From Coffea arabica (lineage: Eukaryota > Streptophyta > Magnoliopsida > Gentianales > Rubiaceae), in NCBI RefSeq assembly GCF_036785885.1, contig NC_092329.1, positions 1,674,001 to 1,738,000 on the forward strand: a DNA stretch of 64,000 nt, given 5' to 3'. This document shows positions 33,152-45,700 of the stretch, piece by piece (position 1 is the first letter of the stretch; each line of letters opens with the position of its first letter). Both the position numbers and the translations under genes were made by a program. Under the pieces are notes generated by a model. It was not told the DNA's origin. It saw nothing but the letters and a program-made list of their open reading frames with translations, and made no database searches.

Positions 33152-36100
33152 TCAAGCCACCAGCCACAAGAAGAAAGTTGACCAGAACGTAAGCGCTACT
33201 GAAGCCAAAGCATAAGTCCATAGCATAATAACAGAGCATTCACTTTCACCAGCACCAAACAGCTGAGTTATTGTACCTGCCAAAGAAAATCCTGTTAATA
33301 CATGGATCAATGGTGCCACTTGAAAGCATCCGGCAGCTCTCAAGAACGCCCTCAAGTTTCGTTATGTATCCTATTCACAGTCTACAACTTACACGCCCAA
33401 CGCAACCCGTCATAAGAAATGTAAAACTTAAATTCGGTGTCTTTGCTACATTCGATTTCTTTCTTGGATATTTAAGGTCATATTTGAACTTCTTTGATCT
33501 CCTAATTTATTTTTTTTGCAAGGACTGGCGATACTATGCAGCTGAAACTGTAAGACGAGCGAAAGAAAACATAGTATGGAATAATTCTCTACTACCATGC
33601 TACATTCACCACGGTTCTTTGGCCAGAACCGACAGGAACCAGTCAAGATTACGATTAGAGTGAGAATTCAGGATAACATACCAATGTTCATTGCAGGTGG
33701 AACCGCATACTGAAGCAAAAGAACAAACTGATACAGTGGATTATTGTCCACCAATCCAAATTGAAGTGCAACTTTCACAGCAGCAACGCCTATCATAGGC
33801 AAGACAATGTATCGTGCAATTACAATTCCAGCAATAAGAGACTTGGGAACTGCTGCAATTTGTAAACCTGAGCAAGAAAAACAACATGCACTCAGAAATT
33901 CTAGTAATAGTTGCGAGGAAATGTGAAAAAGAGCTGAATCAATCAGAAGTCAAAGTAGGAGTCTAGTCCAAAACACTTGTGCCTTTTAAGAGGTTCCCTC
34001 CCATAATTAATGTAAGAGCTGGGATGGCTCCATCCCTGCAGTCATAACAGGTTTATGAGGAATACGTAGTTTTAGAAGGAAAGGGAGGAAGTTTAAAATG
34101 ACAGCTATATGGAACAAAAATGGACTTGAACAACTGAAACCGTGCCTAAATTTCCCTCGAACAACTTAGAGGAGGGAAGAAGAAGTTTGAATAAAAAGCA
34201 AGCTGATAAATCAGAAAGCCAAAATTTTTGCAATTGAAGTTTTCCAAACTCAGAACTCCGAAGACATGGTCAAAAGTTTGCCTATATGTGTTTGGGAAGG
34301 GGATTATTTGGGATAATTTTTTGAAAAAAATACTGACGCACTTTTTTGATATGATATATGTGAGATAAAAACGTGATTGAAAAATGTGTTTGTGATGCGA
34401 GTAGATAAATTAGTGTAAATAATTTGCACTCCAAACACAAAAATTGTTCTCCTAACTCAAAATTCCGAAAACATGGTCAAGAGTTTTCCTGCTTTGTTAA
34501 CATTCTTGTTCTCAAGCCAAATGAATTTTTGTGTCTCTTGTTGTAAATATGCAGATAGTGTTGACATTCTTGTTCTTGAGGCCGAGAAGTGCATCTGTCT
34601 GAATCATCACTTCTCTGACTTCTTATTGGGAGAATAATCGTGTGGGACCATTATATGAATGGAATCCTAAAGCCAGTTTATTAAAAACTTTAGAAAATAG
34701 CAGACTCACACTGAAATCCCTTTATTAGTACGAAAGACAGTTGCTTCAGTGGTCTACCAGAAAATTTTCTTTAATTAACTTCAATGATAGCACAAATAAG
34801 TTCTCATATGATGCTTGATTTTGATGAGGTAATGCAGATGCTTATTAATTGGTGGGGAAAAACTGTGAATAATTAAATGGTGACTGAAAAAAGAACAATC
34901 AAGAACCATCTGAGGAGATAGGCAATGTACCCCAGCAAAAGTGCAGTGTCATGGATCACACGAAGAGGCGCTGCGTCACCAATAATAAACCTTCGAAACT
35001 GAGGTACAAGTCCAACTACAAAACCAACAATCTGAAAGTTTAGTCAGTATTGAATTGTGTGCCTCGGGATCCATAAACTGATCATAGCTTGATTTGTGTG
35101 AAAAATGACAAGTAGGCTTACATGATTCACTAGCCTGGTGTTACCTGTTCTCTTAGTATTTACAGGAATACAATTGGCGAGTGATTCATTTTCTAAGATT
35201 TTATGTTTGTCATCCAACAAACATATATGACTTTTGCCCACATGGCTTCATCTAATTAGAGAGAGTGGTATAGGGTCCATTCCACAAAATTGCAGCTCAA
35301 TACTTGAGCAGAGGTGTGCAAGGACTTGCTTCGTGAATGTTCCCTCAAAAGACAAAATATCCATTACAAAGACAATGCACCATATGATCTTTGAACGATA
35401 AAATACCCTTTATAAAGACAATGCTCCGTACCATTGCACATTGACTAAAGATTATGAGACAGCATGTTTTTCCACCCTCTTGGGCATATTGATAACTGAT
35501 GCAACGCTATCAGTTAGGTATTACCCCTAGGTCAGGAAGATCTTTTACACATTTTCAACCAGATTATTTGTATACTCTATGTAACTTATAAAGACTTCTA
35601 TCCTAAATGAAAAGAATCATGCTTGTGCATGTATTCAACTGAACATTCCAAAGCCAACCTCCACCCTATTCCCTAAAGAAAAGGAAACGATTTTAAAAGG
35701 ACGAGTGAGTCATACTGCTCCAGTAGTTGAAGGTGCAAATAACCTCTTGAGGTTGACCTTTCTTACAACCATTTCCACGTGTTGCTTGATCTTATCCCAA
35801 AGTGATTCCTGCAGAAAATATCAGCTGTCAGAGTTTTATCTGAGTAATCAATATATAAAGGTAATGATGCACTTTCTTGCTTTTGGAGAAGCTGAGGCGG
35901 CCCATTTATACATTTACCCTACCAAGGCCTGGCTAAAGATACCACAGGCAGGTTTGTAGAACAATTTATTTGGTGTATCAAGATGAAGCATCACTCAAAG
36001 AACAATCAATTTGGTGTATCAAGGTGAAGCATCACAAGAGGAGTACGTGAAAACTAATGTCATGTCTCACAATGCAATCAATTGAAGGTCTCTTAGAAAA

Positions 36101-39100
36101 CTGATGGTAGGATGCCTCAATTTGTGGATGTGCCTTTCATCATTCCTGTCAAGAACTCATTCATCAAAGTATCCATTCTTGATTCATTTACTCCAAACTT
36201 CCTAGTACCACAAATTACATTAAACATGCGAAAAAGTCCACAGTTTTATGGCTCTGACAGCTCTTTTCTCCTTTAGGCTGTCTCTGCTTCTGTTAAGATT
36301 GAGGAAGGTCTTTGCTTTCATTCCATTGTAAACAATGCTATTTGGCCAAAGATGCTGAGAGCAGAAAGTGGAATCTGTGATAAAAGATTTTAATTTTATT
36401 AAGGAAGAAGACATCGAATCCCAAAGAAACTATTGAGATTGGTTTAATCTTCTGGGGCAGAAAGATTTTGACACACAGTTCAATGCATATAATCTGCGTG
36501 GTTAAGGCACTTGTTTTTGTACACGAGTATCTTCTTGATCCATCTAAATCCTTTCTTAAAGGATATCCTTCCTTTGAATTTCATTGTGTTTCGCGGCGGG
36601 GAGTCAGGGGAGATGTTTGATAAGATAATTTTTTTCTTCTTCTTGCAGGTTAAACACTCAACAGAAAAAGCATAAAGTGCAAAATTAACCTGAGCTATGT
36701 CCTCAAGTCTAGAGGAAGGTAAAGCAAGTTGATCTGGATAGTCCTCAAATCCTTCTAATTTATCAGAATGAAGCAATGGGTCTGTGCAACTCCCAGGAGG
36801 TGATACGTAGCTTTCCCTTGGTGACTTAATGACAGAGGAGTCACTTATTTCTACCTCCTTTGAGCTCTTGCTCGAGGATATCCGCATGATATTATAGACG
36901 TAAGACCACAGGAAGATGGCTCCTACCTGAATCATGATGACAAATCAATGGATACATTCACCAGACTTCCCTAAAGCAGGAAAAAAAAGAAGGCGCAATG
37001 TACAACTTGAGCACTTTTTCAGCAATTCAGATCCTCCACCCTTTCTGGTTACTTCGTCGTCAGTTCAAAGAAATCCTTTCACCACGAGACATTATTCAGG
37101 TGTAATAAAAGCAGTCAACTTATGCAATAATATCCCTCTTAAGTATATGAATCTATGCTTGACAATTTAATTTTAAATCCCATGTACTCTTAGAAAGGTT
37201 CAAATGTAGTCAATACAATGTTTTTTACCAGTTAGTTTTCCAACTGAAATTAGCTCTAAGGCATAGTGTTTGGTTTGCAAAACACATTCTTGTTTTTAGA
37301 CAACCCTACTAGGAATGATGTAGACTGACCACACCACTTTATCATATTCACTCCTTTAATAGGTCACAATATGCTATGATAATGGCTACCAGTCATGTTC
37401 CCATCTGCTTCCCTTAAACTGGAATAACTGATAGAGACATACCGCCATTGAAAGAGAAGCATATGCCATTCCATATGAATGACAAACATCAGGAGCTCCA
37501 AAAGGGCTTCCTTTCTCTTTACAAACTGCTGGAATTATAATGAGAAGCATGTTTCCTAAATTTCCTGTTCACACACATGAGAAAGGAAAACATTCTCACG
37601 GCAATATTAGCCATGAAATGAGGAGGGAAAAACTTAATAAGCAATAACAGAAACGTTTTCCCCAGCAAATGAAGGGATCAGAAAAATGATGCAGGACTTG
37701 AATGTACTCTTTCCTCATATATTATGGAAAAATTTTAGCCATACAAATGTTTCCAAAACACCCATTTCTACAGAACAAGAAAATACATGTACAGCAAAAT
37801 TTACCTGCAGCACAACATCCAATAACAAGCCCATGCAGATGTCGAGGAGCTCTTGTCATTTGAATGACCAGCCACCCAAGAACTGAACCAACAAGGAATG
37901 TAATAAGGACATTGAAAGGCATGAACCACCTGCACATTTAACTGGGGTCACACTTAAAACTCTGAATAAATGAAGAGAAGAAAAAGAACTTTACAGGGAA
38001 AAAAAATGATGTTGAATGAAGTCAGCATCATGGTAAGAACTCACAACTTGACCATGCTATCATATGTTATTGTCTTTGCTAAGTTGCTTGACACGATCGC
38101 TGGATTGAAGACATAAAATACAATCTGCACAAAGAGAACAGCAACCCAGTAAATTTGGTGTCACATAATTTACGCCCTCAAAACAAAACCTTCAAATGTA
38201 AACTGATTTCAACTCTGTACAATCGTCACCAAACCAAAGAAGCTGCAAACAACGGAAAAATGAAATGTTATACCTTATAGGAGGCTCTAAGACTAGATAT
38301 GGAGCAAAGTTCCAAGTCCAGAAAATCGGGACTTGTTCGCATGTACAGGACACTACACATCTAGGAATTTGGAGACCAAAAATATAATTCATCATAATAA
38401 TAATAATAATTATTACTGATACAAGAAAGGATATATGTATGTGAGCGTATAAATTATCATTATTCAAAAGAAAGGACTCCAAAACAAGGAACAGAATATT
38501 TTGAAGTTGTTCTTGGTATATTTTTTATAGTTCTCTTCTTATGGTTTTTGTATATCGGATCCGTACTTGTATTAAGTTTGGTTGTGGCGGTGTGGTAGAA
38601 ACACAAACTATCAATCTCCTTAAGGAATAGTGTCAGTGACTACTTTTTTCTAAGTGCGGGGTCTTGTCAAGTTAAGAATTTACACCTTTCTTATAACTGT
38701 ATAAAAAACAACGAGCATAATTGTACGCAAAAATGCAGTTCAATCAATTCTTTGATATGGGAGGGAAAAAAAAAGAATATACGAAGCCTGAGTGTACTCC
38801 AAAGCCTGCAAAAGCAATGTGACACCAAATTCCTTCCCTTCTTGACCCTTTAATTAACTCTCAGTTATACAACACCACTATCTTGCATGCTCCGGATACT
38901 AGCAGCTAAGGGAACTAAATAACAGTAAACTTTCCATTGAATCGATGTTGGAACATCAGAATCCAACAAGAGCTTACCAGTAGGTGTCCAACAATTTCAC
39001 CAGTTATACAGCTCAAAAGGATGTATCTTAAATAACGTCCATCACCAACCTTAGCATACATGTCCATGTGCACGCATGTGAGTGAGAGAAAATCGACGAA

Positions 39101-39498
39101 ATATACAGTAAGGGTGTTAATGCGTTTGACATCTCGCAGCATGAAAAGCCAACTGTTAGCCGAAGCAATGTTTAACGCTCAGGGATAGCATATAAAGAGC
39201 GTCAAAACAAACAATAACAATGTTTGTCTTCTGGCTTCACATAATAAGTAGCAGTAAAGGGCATGAGTTAGAGCATGATCGGAATGAGTGGAGAGGAGAC
39301 ACGATTCTTGCAGCAACCAAGGTAAAGGAGCGAGATGTATGTGGGGGAATGTAGGCGGCTTACACCATTCAAGTGCTTCCTTGCGTCCTCCCCTAATATG
39401 TTGACTCGATCCAGCGCAAGATACGAACCAAGTGCGGTCACCAAAAGGACTTTGAGGACTGGAATGGATGCAGCGCTGAAAAGATCCAAAAGCCCCAT
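33152..39498 (-). CDS. PILS: PIN-LIKES (PILS) auxin-carrier family protein, 418 aa
   Basis: Exons in transcript order: 39498-39364, 38124-38045, 37929-37805, 37564-37443, 36926-36690, 35808-35716, 35031-34931, 34035-33983, 33867-33682, 33276-33152. They total 1,257 bases in frame. PILS proteins sit in the ER membrane and control intracellular auxin. Two hydrophobic halves of about five helices each surround a hydrophilic loop (about residues 170-250, rich in S/K/E/D, largely one exon). Conserved blocks are MGLLDLFSAASIPVLKVLLV, IVFYVFNPAIVSSNLAKTIT, GNLGNMLLIIIPAVCKEKGS, GDGAIPALTLIMGGNLLKG and AMNIGTITQLFGAGESECSV. The sequence is closest to the Arabidopsis PILS1/3/4 group as I recall it. 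The intron at 33868-33982 uses a GC donor. A MITE lies in the intron at 34036-34930. It is transcribed away from the ARID gene. Confidence 0.93.
34289..34438. mobile_element. MITE (family B), 150 bp, in a PILS intron
   Basis: The ends GTGTTTGGGA and CTCCAAACAC are inverted repeats. The reverse complement of the interior carries the family B core (TCTCACATATATCATATC and then AAAAAAGTGCGTCAGTA). It is flanked by a diverged direct repeat of about 40 bp (34244-34283 and 34451-34490, core CATGGTCAA[A/G]AGTTT), far longer than a normal target duplication. Confidence 0.7.
35960..36040 (+). repeat. two tandem copies of a 41-bp unit in a PILS intron
   Basis: A unit containing TTTGGTGTATCAAG and GAAGCATCAC occurs at 35960-36000 and 36001-36040, with a few differences. 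It is intronic in PILS, and no function is visible. Confidence 0.8.
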
Positions 39499-39561
39499 CT
39501 GGCTGGCTGCTTTTATAACTGGTAAATGTAACCAAAAGTTGTCAAATCGAGAAAATGCTCC

Positions 39562-40396
39562 CTGTTTGGAAGATGAAAGATTGTGAAGCTGAGTGATATA
39601 TCATATATGGACATGTTCCGAAACCATCAACCTGGCTCCGGTTAATCACCGAATTAGCAAGTAACATCCTAGGGAGAAGAGAAGCTATACGTAAAAGTAT
39701 GAAGGTCATGACGCGTAGAGGAGTTGAACAGATGATAAATTGGCCCGACCAAGCTTGATCTTGATGCAATAAAGAACATGGATATCGTATTGCATCCACC
39801 ATCCAGTCCACAAAGCATACGAGCATGGTTTATACAAGGACAGGGCTAAACCAATGAAAAAATGGAAGAAGTTTTTTTTTTTTTCGGCTGTTAAGTAATT
39901 AAATAAGGCTGCCCTGCCATATGGTTGATATTGATAATCAGAGTAGTAGTAAAGAAGAAATTGAGATTGGGAGAGTGGGTTGGCATGGCAGTCATGCATT
40001 GCACGATGAATCTCGAAACCGTAGAGATGAAATTGAATGATGAATGGGCAAGAATAAATAATAAGCACCCCGCACACAGACACAGACACAGGCGTAGATC
40101 ATACAAAAGACAGGAGAGGCATACCGTCGAATCGAATGTACTCGGAAATTAGTACGATAAAGAGAAGAAAGGTATACACAGTGCTTCAGATATTGAGATA
40201 GATTGAATAAAAACAGGAGAATACAAAACCATGCAAAAGAGAAAGAAACCGGAATTATCAATTGGTGTGAAATGAGATGGATCAACGAGGCGGAGAAACA
40301 GAGATGTGTATGGCGGTGTGTGTTATGTGTGTGTTGTTATGAGTTATCATCATATGTGCAGAGAAACAAGACTTTGAGGTGAAATTTGAGGGATAC
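39562..40396 (-). other. probable 5' UTR intron of PILS
   Basis: On the minus strand a good donor (TACCAG|GTATCC, intron begins at 40396) and acceptor (CCAAACAG|GGAGC, exon resumes at 39561) bracket 835 bases. The second leader exon (39561-39499) has no upstream ATG before the PILS start. The first leader exon probably begins near 40450-40500. This is inferred from splice sites only. Confidence 0.55.
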
Positions 40397-40499
40397 CTGG
40401 TAGCAGTAGAGAGTAGGATTGTAGAAGGCAGAACAATTTCTCTGATTCTTTTAGTCAGTCCGCTCTTTTAATCCTGCGAGTGCTTCTTGTACAGTTGTA

Positions 40500-41740
40500 C
40501 TTCTAGTACGGAAGAAAAAGTACCCACCAACAAAAGCCGCACAGGCACCGCGCACACGTAACGTAATAATTACTGTATTGATGGTACGCTCAGGTAGCAG
40601 AGAACATCCATCCATCCATCCATCGCCTGCGCCTGTGGAAGTGGCACAGTCACACGCACACGACAAGCCAACACTTGTCAGTATTGCACAAAGACACATT
40701 GCAGCTCTCTGCTCACCCACCGTTCCTCTTGATTTTGAGTAGTACTGTGGTAGTAGCAGATAAAGTGCTCATTCATTGAGACGAGGCGAGGGGTAAAGTG
40801 AAAGAGTGAATATGGATAATGTTGTCATACAGCAAGCTGCTAGCACTAGGGACACGCAACGTACCACCCCATTTCCGGCATACTATCGTTTATTATGATT
40901 AGAGCATATTAGTACTCTAACGTAAGTTGAAAGTTGCAGGGGAATGGAATGTTTTGTTTCGGGACAGACAATAAGGTGTGTGTATTTATTAGTCTCTAAC
41001 ACAGAGTTTTTTTTAAGAGGAATTTTTTTGATTTTTGAATGAATGAATTGGTTGGAGTAGTGTGTATTTGTTGTTGTCTTAGAGAGAGAGAGAGAGAGGG
41101 AGAGAGGTAAACCCGGTCTAAGTATTTGAACTAGGAATCCGCACCGCACCTTTCTCTGTCTCCCTCTCTCTCTCTCTCTCTCTCACACACAGACACACAG
41201 CGACGTACCCCGGAGCGAAATTTGGTGGGCTTCTTTTTCTTTCTTTCATTCTTTCTCCCTTTGCACGTACGCACACACCCAAATTAAATACTTACCATAT
41301 ATATACAGTACTAATATCCAATCATTACGATGGTAATTTGACAGTGTGGGTATCTATCTTTTAGGATTCTTCTTCTTTATCTAATCTCAAATCTATCTCT
41401 CCTCCGACAGAGCTACCCAAGTCCCCCCCCCCCCCTTGGTATGGTACTACTACTAATTATTAGTGGCAGATCAGATCATAATAGTACCCTCTCTCTCGCT
41501 CTAATCTCATCGGACCCCCTTCCCCTCTTCTTTTCTTCAGAAAAAAGGTCTACTTACTAGCATTAACATATTTTTTTGGATTGGCAGCACAACACACACA
41601 AGGCCAAGGCAATGGGGTTTGGATCGTTAGGTAGTAGTTAGTGTATTAGGGATTTGGATATGTCGTTGGTGATGTAGCAAGCAAGTAAGCAAGCAGAGCA
41701 GAGTAGTGTAGTATAGTATAGTACAGAGTATCTCCAAATA
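40500..41740. promoter_or_regulatory. shared divergent promoter region of PILS (-) and ARID (+)
   Basis: The two genes are transcribed away from each other from this roughly 1.2-kb region. It holds a CATC microsatellite (40606-40623), a GA tract (41082-41107), a CT tract (41160-41184) and a C run (41427-41438). GA/CT tracts of this sort are bound by plant BPC/GAGA-binding proteins and are often near core promoters. No other gene was found. Confidence 0.5.
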
Positions 41741-41927
41741 TTTGTTGCCTGTCCTCTCCTCTCCTCCGTGTCCCTTCCTCACCGGCCTCCTCTGCTTCTG
41801 CACTGTCTCCGCCTTCTTTTCTTCAATTTCAATTTACCACCATACCCTCTCCCTTCTCTTCTCTACACAACAACATTTCCCACTCCCCTCTACTGTTAAT
41901 TGTTATCTCCTTCCCTCCCTCATCACC

Positions 41928-41936
41928 AAACCCTAA
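41928..41936 (+). promoter_or_regulatory. telo-box in the ARID leader
   Basis: AAACCCTAA is present in the pyrimidine-rich leader exon of the ARID gene, the same motif seen ahead of U2AF35. Confidence 0.4.
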
Positions 41937-42058
41937 TTAACCCTCCCCTCCCCAAAACAAAAACAAAAGCTCCTTGCTTTCCTATTTCCCACCTCCTAAT
42001 TAATTCTTCCCCGCCCAACCCTGGCCGCCCCCGCCACCGTCCCCCGCTCCCAATCAAG

Positions 42059-42699
42059 GTACGTTTCTCTATCTCCTCCCTCGCTTCTTCTTCTTCTTCT
42101 TCTTCTTCTTTTTCCATTTCCATTTTACTGCTATTCCTTCTCTCTCGCTTACGTCCTTATATACCATTTTAATGATTTCTTGCTTCCCTTGCCTTATCCT
42201 GCTTTTCCATATATAATTTTCTTTCTTTTATTAATTCCCTTCCCCCCAACCCCCCCCCCCCCCCTTCCTTCTGTAACGTGATACGACGGAGTCATCAACA
42301 AACGAACCGATCCCTAATTTCGTCCTCCTACGCTTAATTACTCTAGGCAGGCAGGGGTGCGCCTTCTCTGTCTGCTTTTTACTCCTTTCCTTTTGACGTT
42401 TCATCTTTTCATAGCTTTTCCGTCTTCTTCTTCTTCTTTTTTTTTTATTATTCCTCCTTTCTAAAGATTTCAATGGCTTATTCGTTCTCCCCCAAACCGT
42501 AACATATTTTTTTTCCAAAAAAAAAAAAAAATTCTTTGTGGGTAGCTATATATAAAAGGCTTATCTTTCTTCTACCACACCCGAAAAAAAAAAAAGAAAA
42601 AAAAATCTGATATTCGTTTCGTTGTATGCCTCCCGGATAGTTGTTACTAACGTGTAATTCTGGGAATTGGTGGTAAATGTTTGTTCTGTTCCCTTGCAG
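42059..42699 (+). other. 5' UTR intron of the ARID gene
   Basis: Donor CAATCAAG|GTACGT ends the pyrimidine-rich first leader exon (about 41740-42058), and acceptor CCCTTGCAG| lies 12 bases before the start codon. Both sites are strong, and the interior is T-rich as in plant introns. Long leader introns of this kind often raise expression in plants. Confidence 0.75.
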
Positions 42700-42711
42700 T
42701 AGACTTCCCAA

Positions 42712-45700
42712 ATGGATAAAAGTGATGTGGAGATGGAAGATGCAGGAACAATGCCCCAGGAGGGGTTAAGTCACGAAACCAAATCTGATGATGCACTTGG
42801 TACTCCAGATGCACATGTCAACAAGCCTCAGGGTCAACAACTTCCCTCCCACCAAACCTCTGCTGAATTACAGGGAAACGCTGAAGCTGCAGCTGATCCT
42901 CTTGCCCACGAGGAACACGGTGAGCCCAATGTTGTTGGTGAAAACAACGATGCCCAACCAACCAACATCAAGGCCGAAGGAAGCGACCTAAACATTTCCA
43001 AAGTTGAAGCTGAGGATGGAAGTTTTGCCGGCGGTTCTGAGGTTGACGGCTCAAATGGTGCTAAAGCTCAGTCAGAGGAACCAAACAAGGATAATAAGGA
43101 GGTTGATACGACAGAGGAACCTAACGAAGATAACCCCAGTGGTGCATTGGAGGAACCAAACAAGGAGGCCACTAACAAGGCAGAAGCGGCAGAGGAAGAG
43201 GAGCAATTGGTTGCTGAAACCGGAATGAAGGTCGTTTCGAGTGCAGCAAAAGAAGAAACCTCCCCTGAAAATAGCAATGAGGTTGAAGATGCTGTTGACA
43301 GTCTCTTCGAGGACCAAAAGGTTTTTGAAAAGGCCGACGAGCCAAAGAACCATACCCAGAATGGACAACTGCCCTTTCAATTACCAGTGAGTGAGGTTCC
43401 TCCCAAAAAGAAAGAAGCTGCGGATGAGGCTCCGCAGGGTGAGGGTGAAGAAATGGTGAAAGGTTCGGCAGAAGATTTTCTTGAGAATGAGACTGAAGAT
43501 ACCCTAAATGGACGCAAAGAACCCGGCGTAAAATCAGTCCTTCCGGCTACAGTATCTGATGACAATGTCAAGTTGGGTGACAAGACAGCGACCAGAATAA
43601 CTAAACCAGAAGCAGGTGACGCTCCAGCTGTAAATAAGCGTCAGCCAGCTACGCCTGATTTACCTATGAAATATTCAAGCAAGAGGTCTGGAAGTCATAG
43701 TGGGGAAGCATCGAAACATGTAGCTAAGGATGCCCAGGTTTTTTTTTTTGATAATATCAAATAGAAGAGATATTAAATGGAAATCTATCAAGTCTTACAC
43801 TGGATCAAATTTGAAAGTGAAGTTATTGTCAACTTTGGTGTCAATTTATGTTTTCTTTTTCTGATTTCTAGATGCTTGAGGGTGACGATGGAACGCCAGA
43901 GGAACAAGCGGCATTTGTAAAGGAACTTGAAACTTTTTACAGGGAGAGGGGAATGGATTTTAAACCACCCAAGTTTTATGGGCAGCCTCTTAACCTTTGC
44001 AAGTATGTTCCCCTTTGTTGTGATTGTGCGATTTTATCTTCCTAGTATGATTGTTGGTATATCATGAACAATTTATGTTTTTGGCTGCTAGGTTATGGAG
44101 ATCTGTCATTAGATTGGGCGGCTATGATCTGGTACATGTGCTTTTGCCTGATTTAATTTGCTTTGTTATGTTTCTATGCTGGAAGAGATAAATAATTGGC
44201 ATTTGTTTAAGAGCCCTTGAATTCTATTGTCTGGGCAATTAGGTATTTCTTTACTTGCCTGCTTTTAAGGTATGGATGATGGATGATGTATGTAGTAGCT
44301 TCTTATGCGTGGAAATTTTAATGATGAAACAGCTTTAGTGGTAATTGAGGAAAGCGGAAGCTAGTAATTAGGCCATCATCAGTTATATGTTTACATGTGG
44401 GTTTGGTTTGATTTGTAATTGGCCCGCCAAATCAAAAAATTGTCTATTCACCCTTTGTAAATATATAATGTCGCCTTCCAAACAAGATATTGGTCAGTTT
44501 ACATTAAAAAAAAAAAAGAACAACTGTCACCTCCCCGAATTTAAGGTTGAATTCAAACATCTAGAATTAGAATGCTGACAGAGAAAATGCCGAGGGAACT
44601 TCAGAGACCTCTCTCTCTCTCTCACAAACGCACGCATGCATCTCTCCTTTATGACCATCAGCAAGAGAGTAGTGGAAGGTGAAAAAGAGGATACCCACAG
44701 AAGAGACAAACAGTTAGGTAAGAAACTGGAGGATGATTTGACCTCAGAATTTGGAGAATAAGTGGTATTTTACTGAGACCGCGTTGTCACGGCTGATATA
44801 GTAGGATCAGCAACCAAATCTTGCACATGTTTATGAGGATTCTGTACCAGAATATTCTGATGTCAAATCATCAGAAATAGGTGAAGAAATAAACATTCTA
44901 CAGAAATTAGAGTTCTAAGGTAAATAGGGGGAGAGGGTGAGGATCGACGATGCTGGGACATGGGGTATAGAGCTGATAGAACTTTTTTTTTTTAATTTAT
45001 ATGAAAATTTTCTGGCAATCATATCAAAACGAACTTCTCCTGTAGGTCACTGGATCCAAGTTGTGGCGGCAAGTTGGTGAATCCTTTCATCCTCCCAAGT
45101 GAGTTGAATATGTTATGTTGAAATTATACATGTATGAATAGAATAGCCTTTTGTTCTTTTGTGCTTCTTTGACTGTGTAGTTGGTTGATAGATGTCACAA
45201 AATGTGTATCATCTCAGGATGTAGTTATGTATTCCATTATATTTAGTTCTGATTTTTGAAATGTAAAGGAACTGGTTGTTGAATTTATCTATTCATTTTA
45301 TAGAGCTGGATTTATCTGAGACTGGAGTTTTCCATTCCTTTCAGGACTTGCACTACAGTTTCCTGGACATTCCGCATTTTCTATGAGAAGGTATTATGCC
45401 CCATGTTCCAGTCCTTTTTTAGCTTACATACATCATGATTTTCATGTAGCTTTCATCCATTTTGCAACAATTATTTGGCCACAAATCAAGTCTGAGGAAG
45501 CAGGTAGTCATACATCACTATATGATAGTTGTACTACAATTTAAGCTCTTGTCCAAGATTGAAATGTCATGGCAAGCATTTTTGGTATGGTACTGATAGT
45601 CCCTCCAATGTTTACTTGGTAGTGGGTCATTGATAAAATCCTGGTTCAGCTATCTGTTGTCCGGGGAAAAGTAATTGAATATTGATAGTTATTTGAGCTA

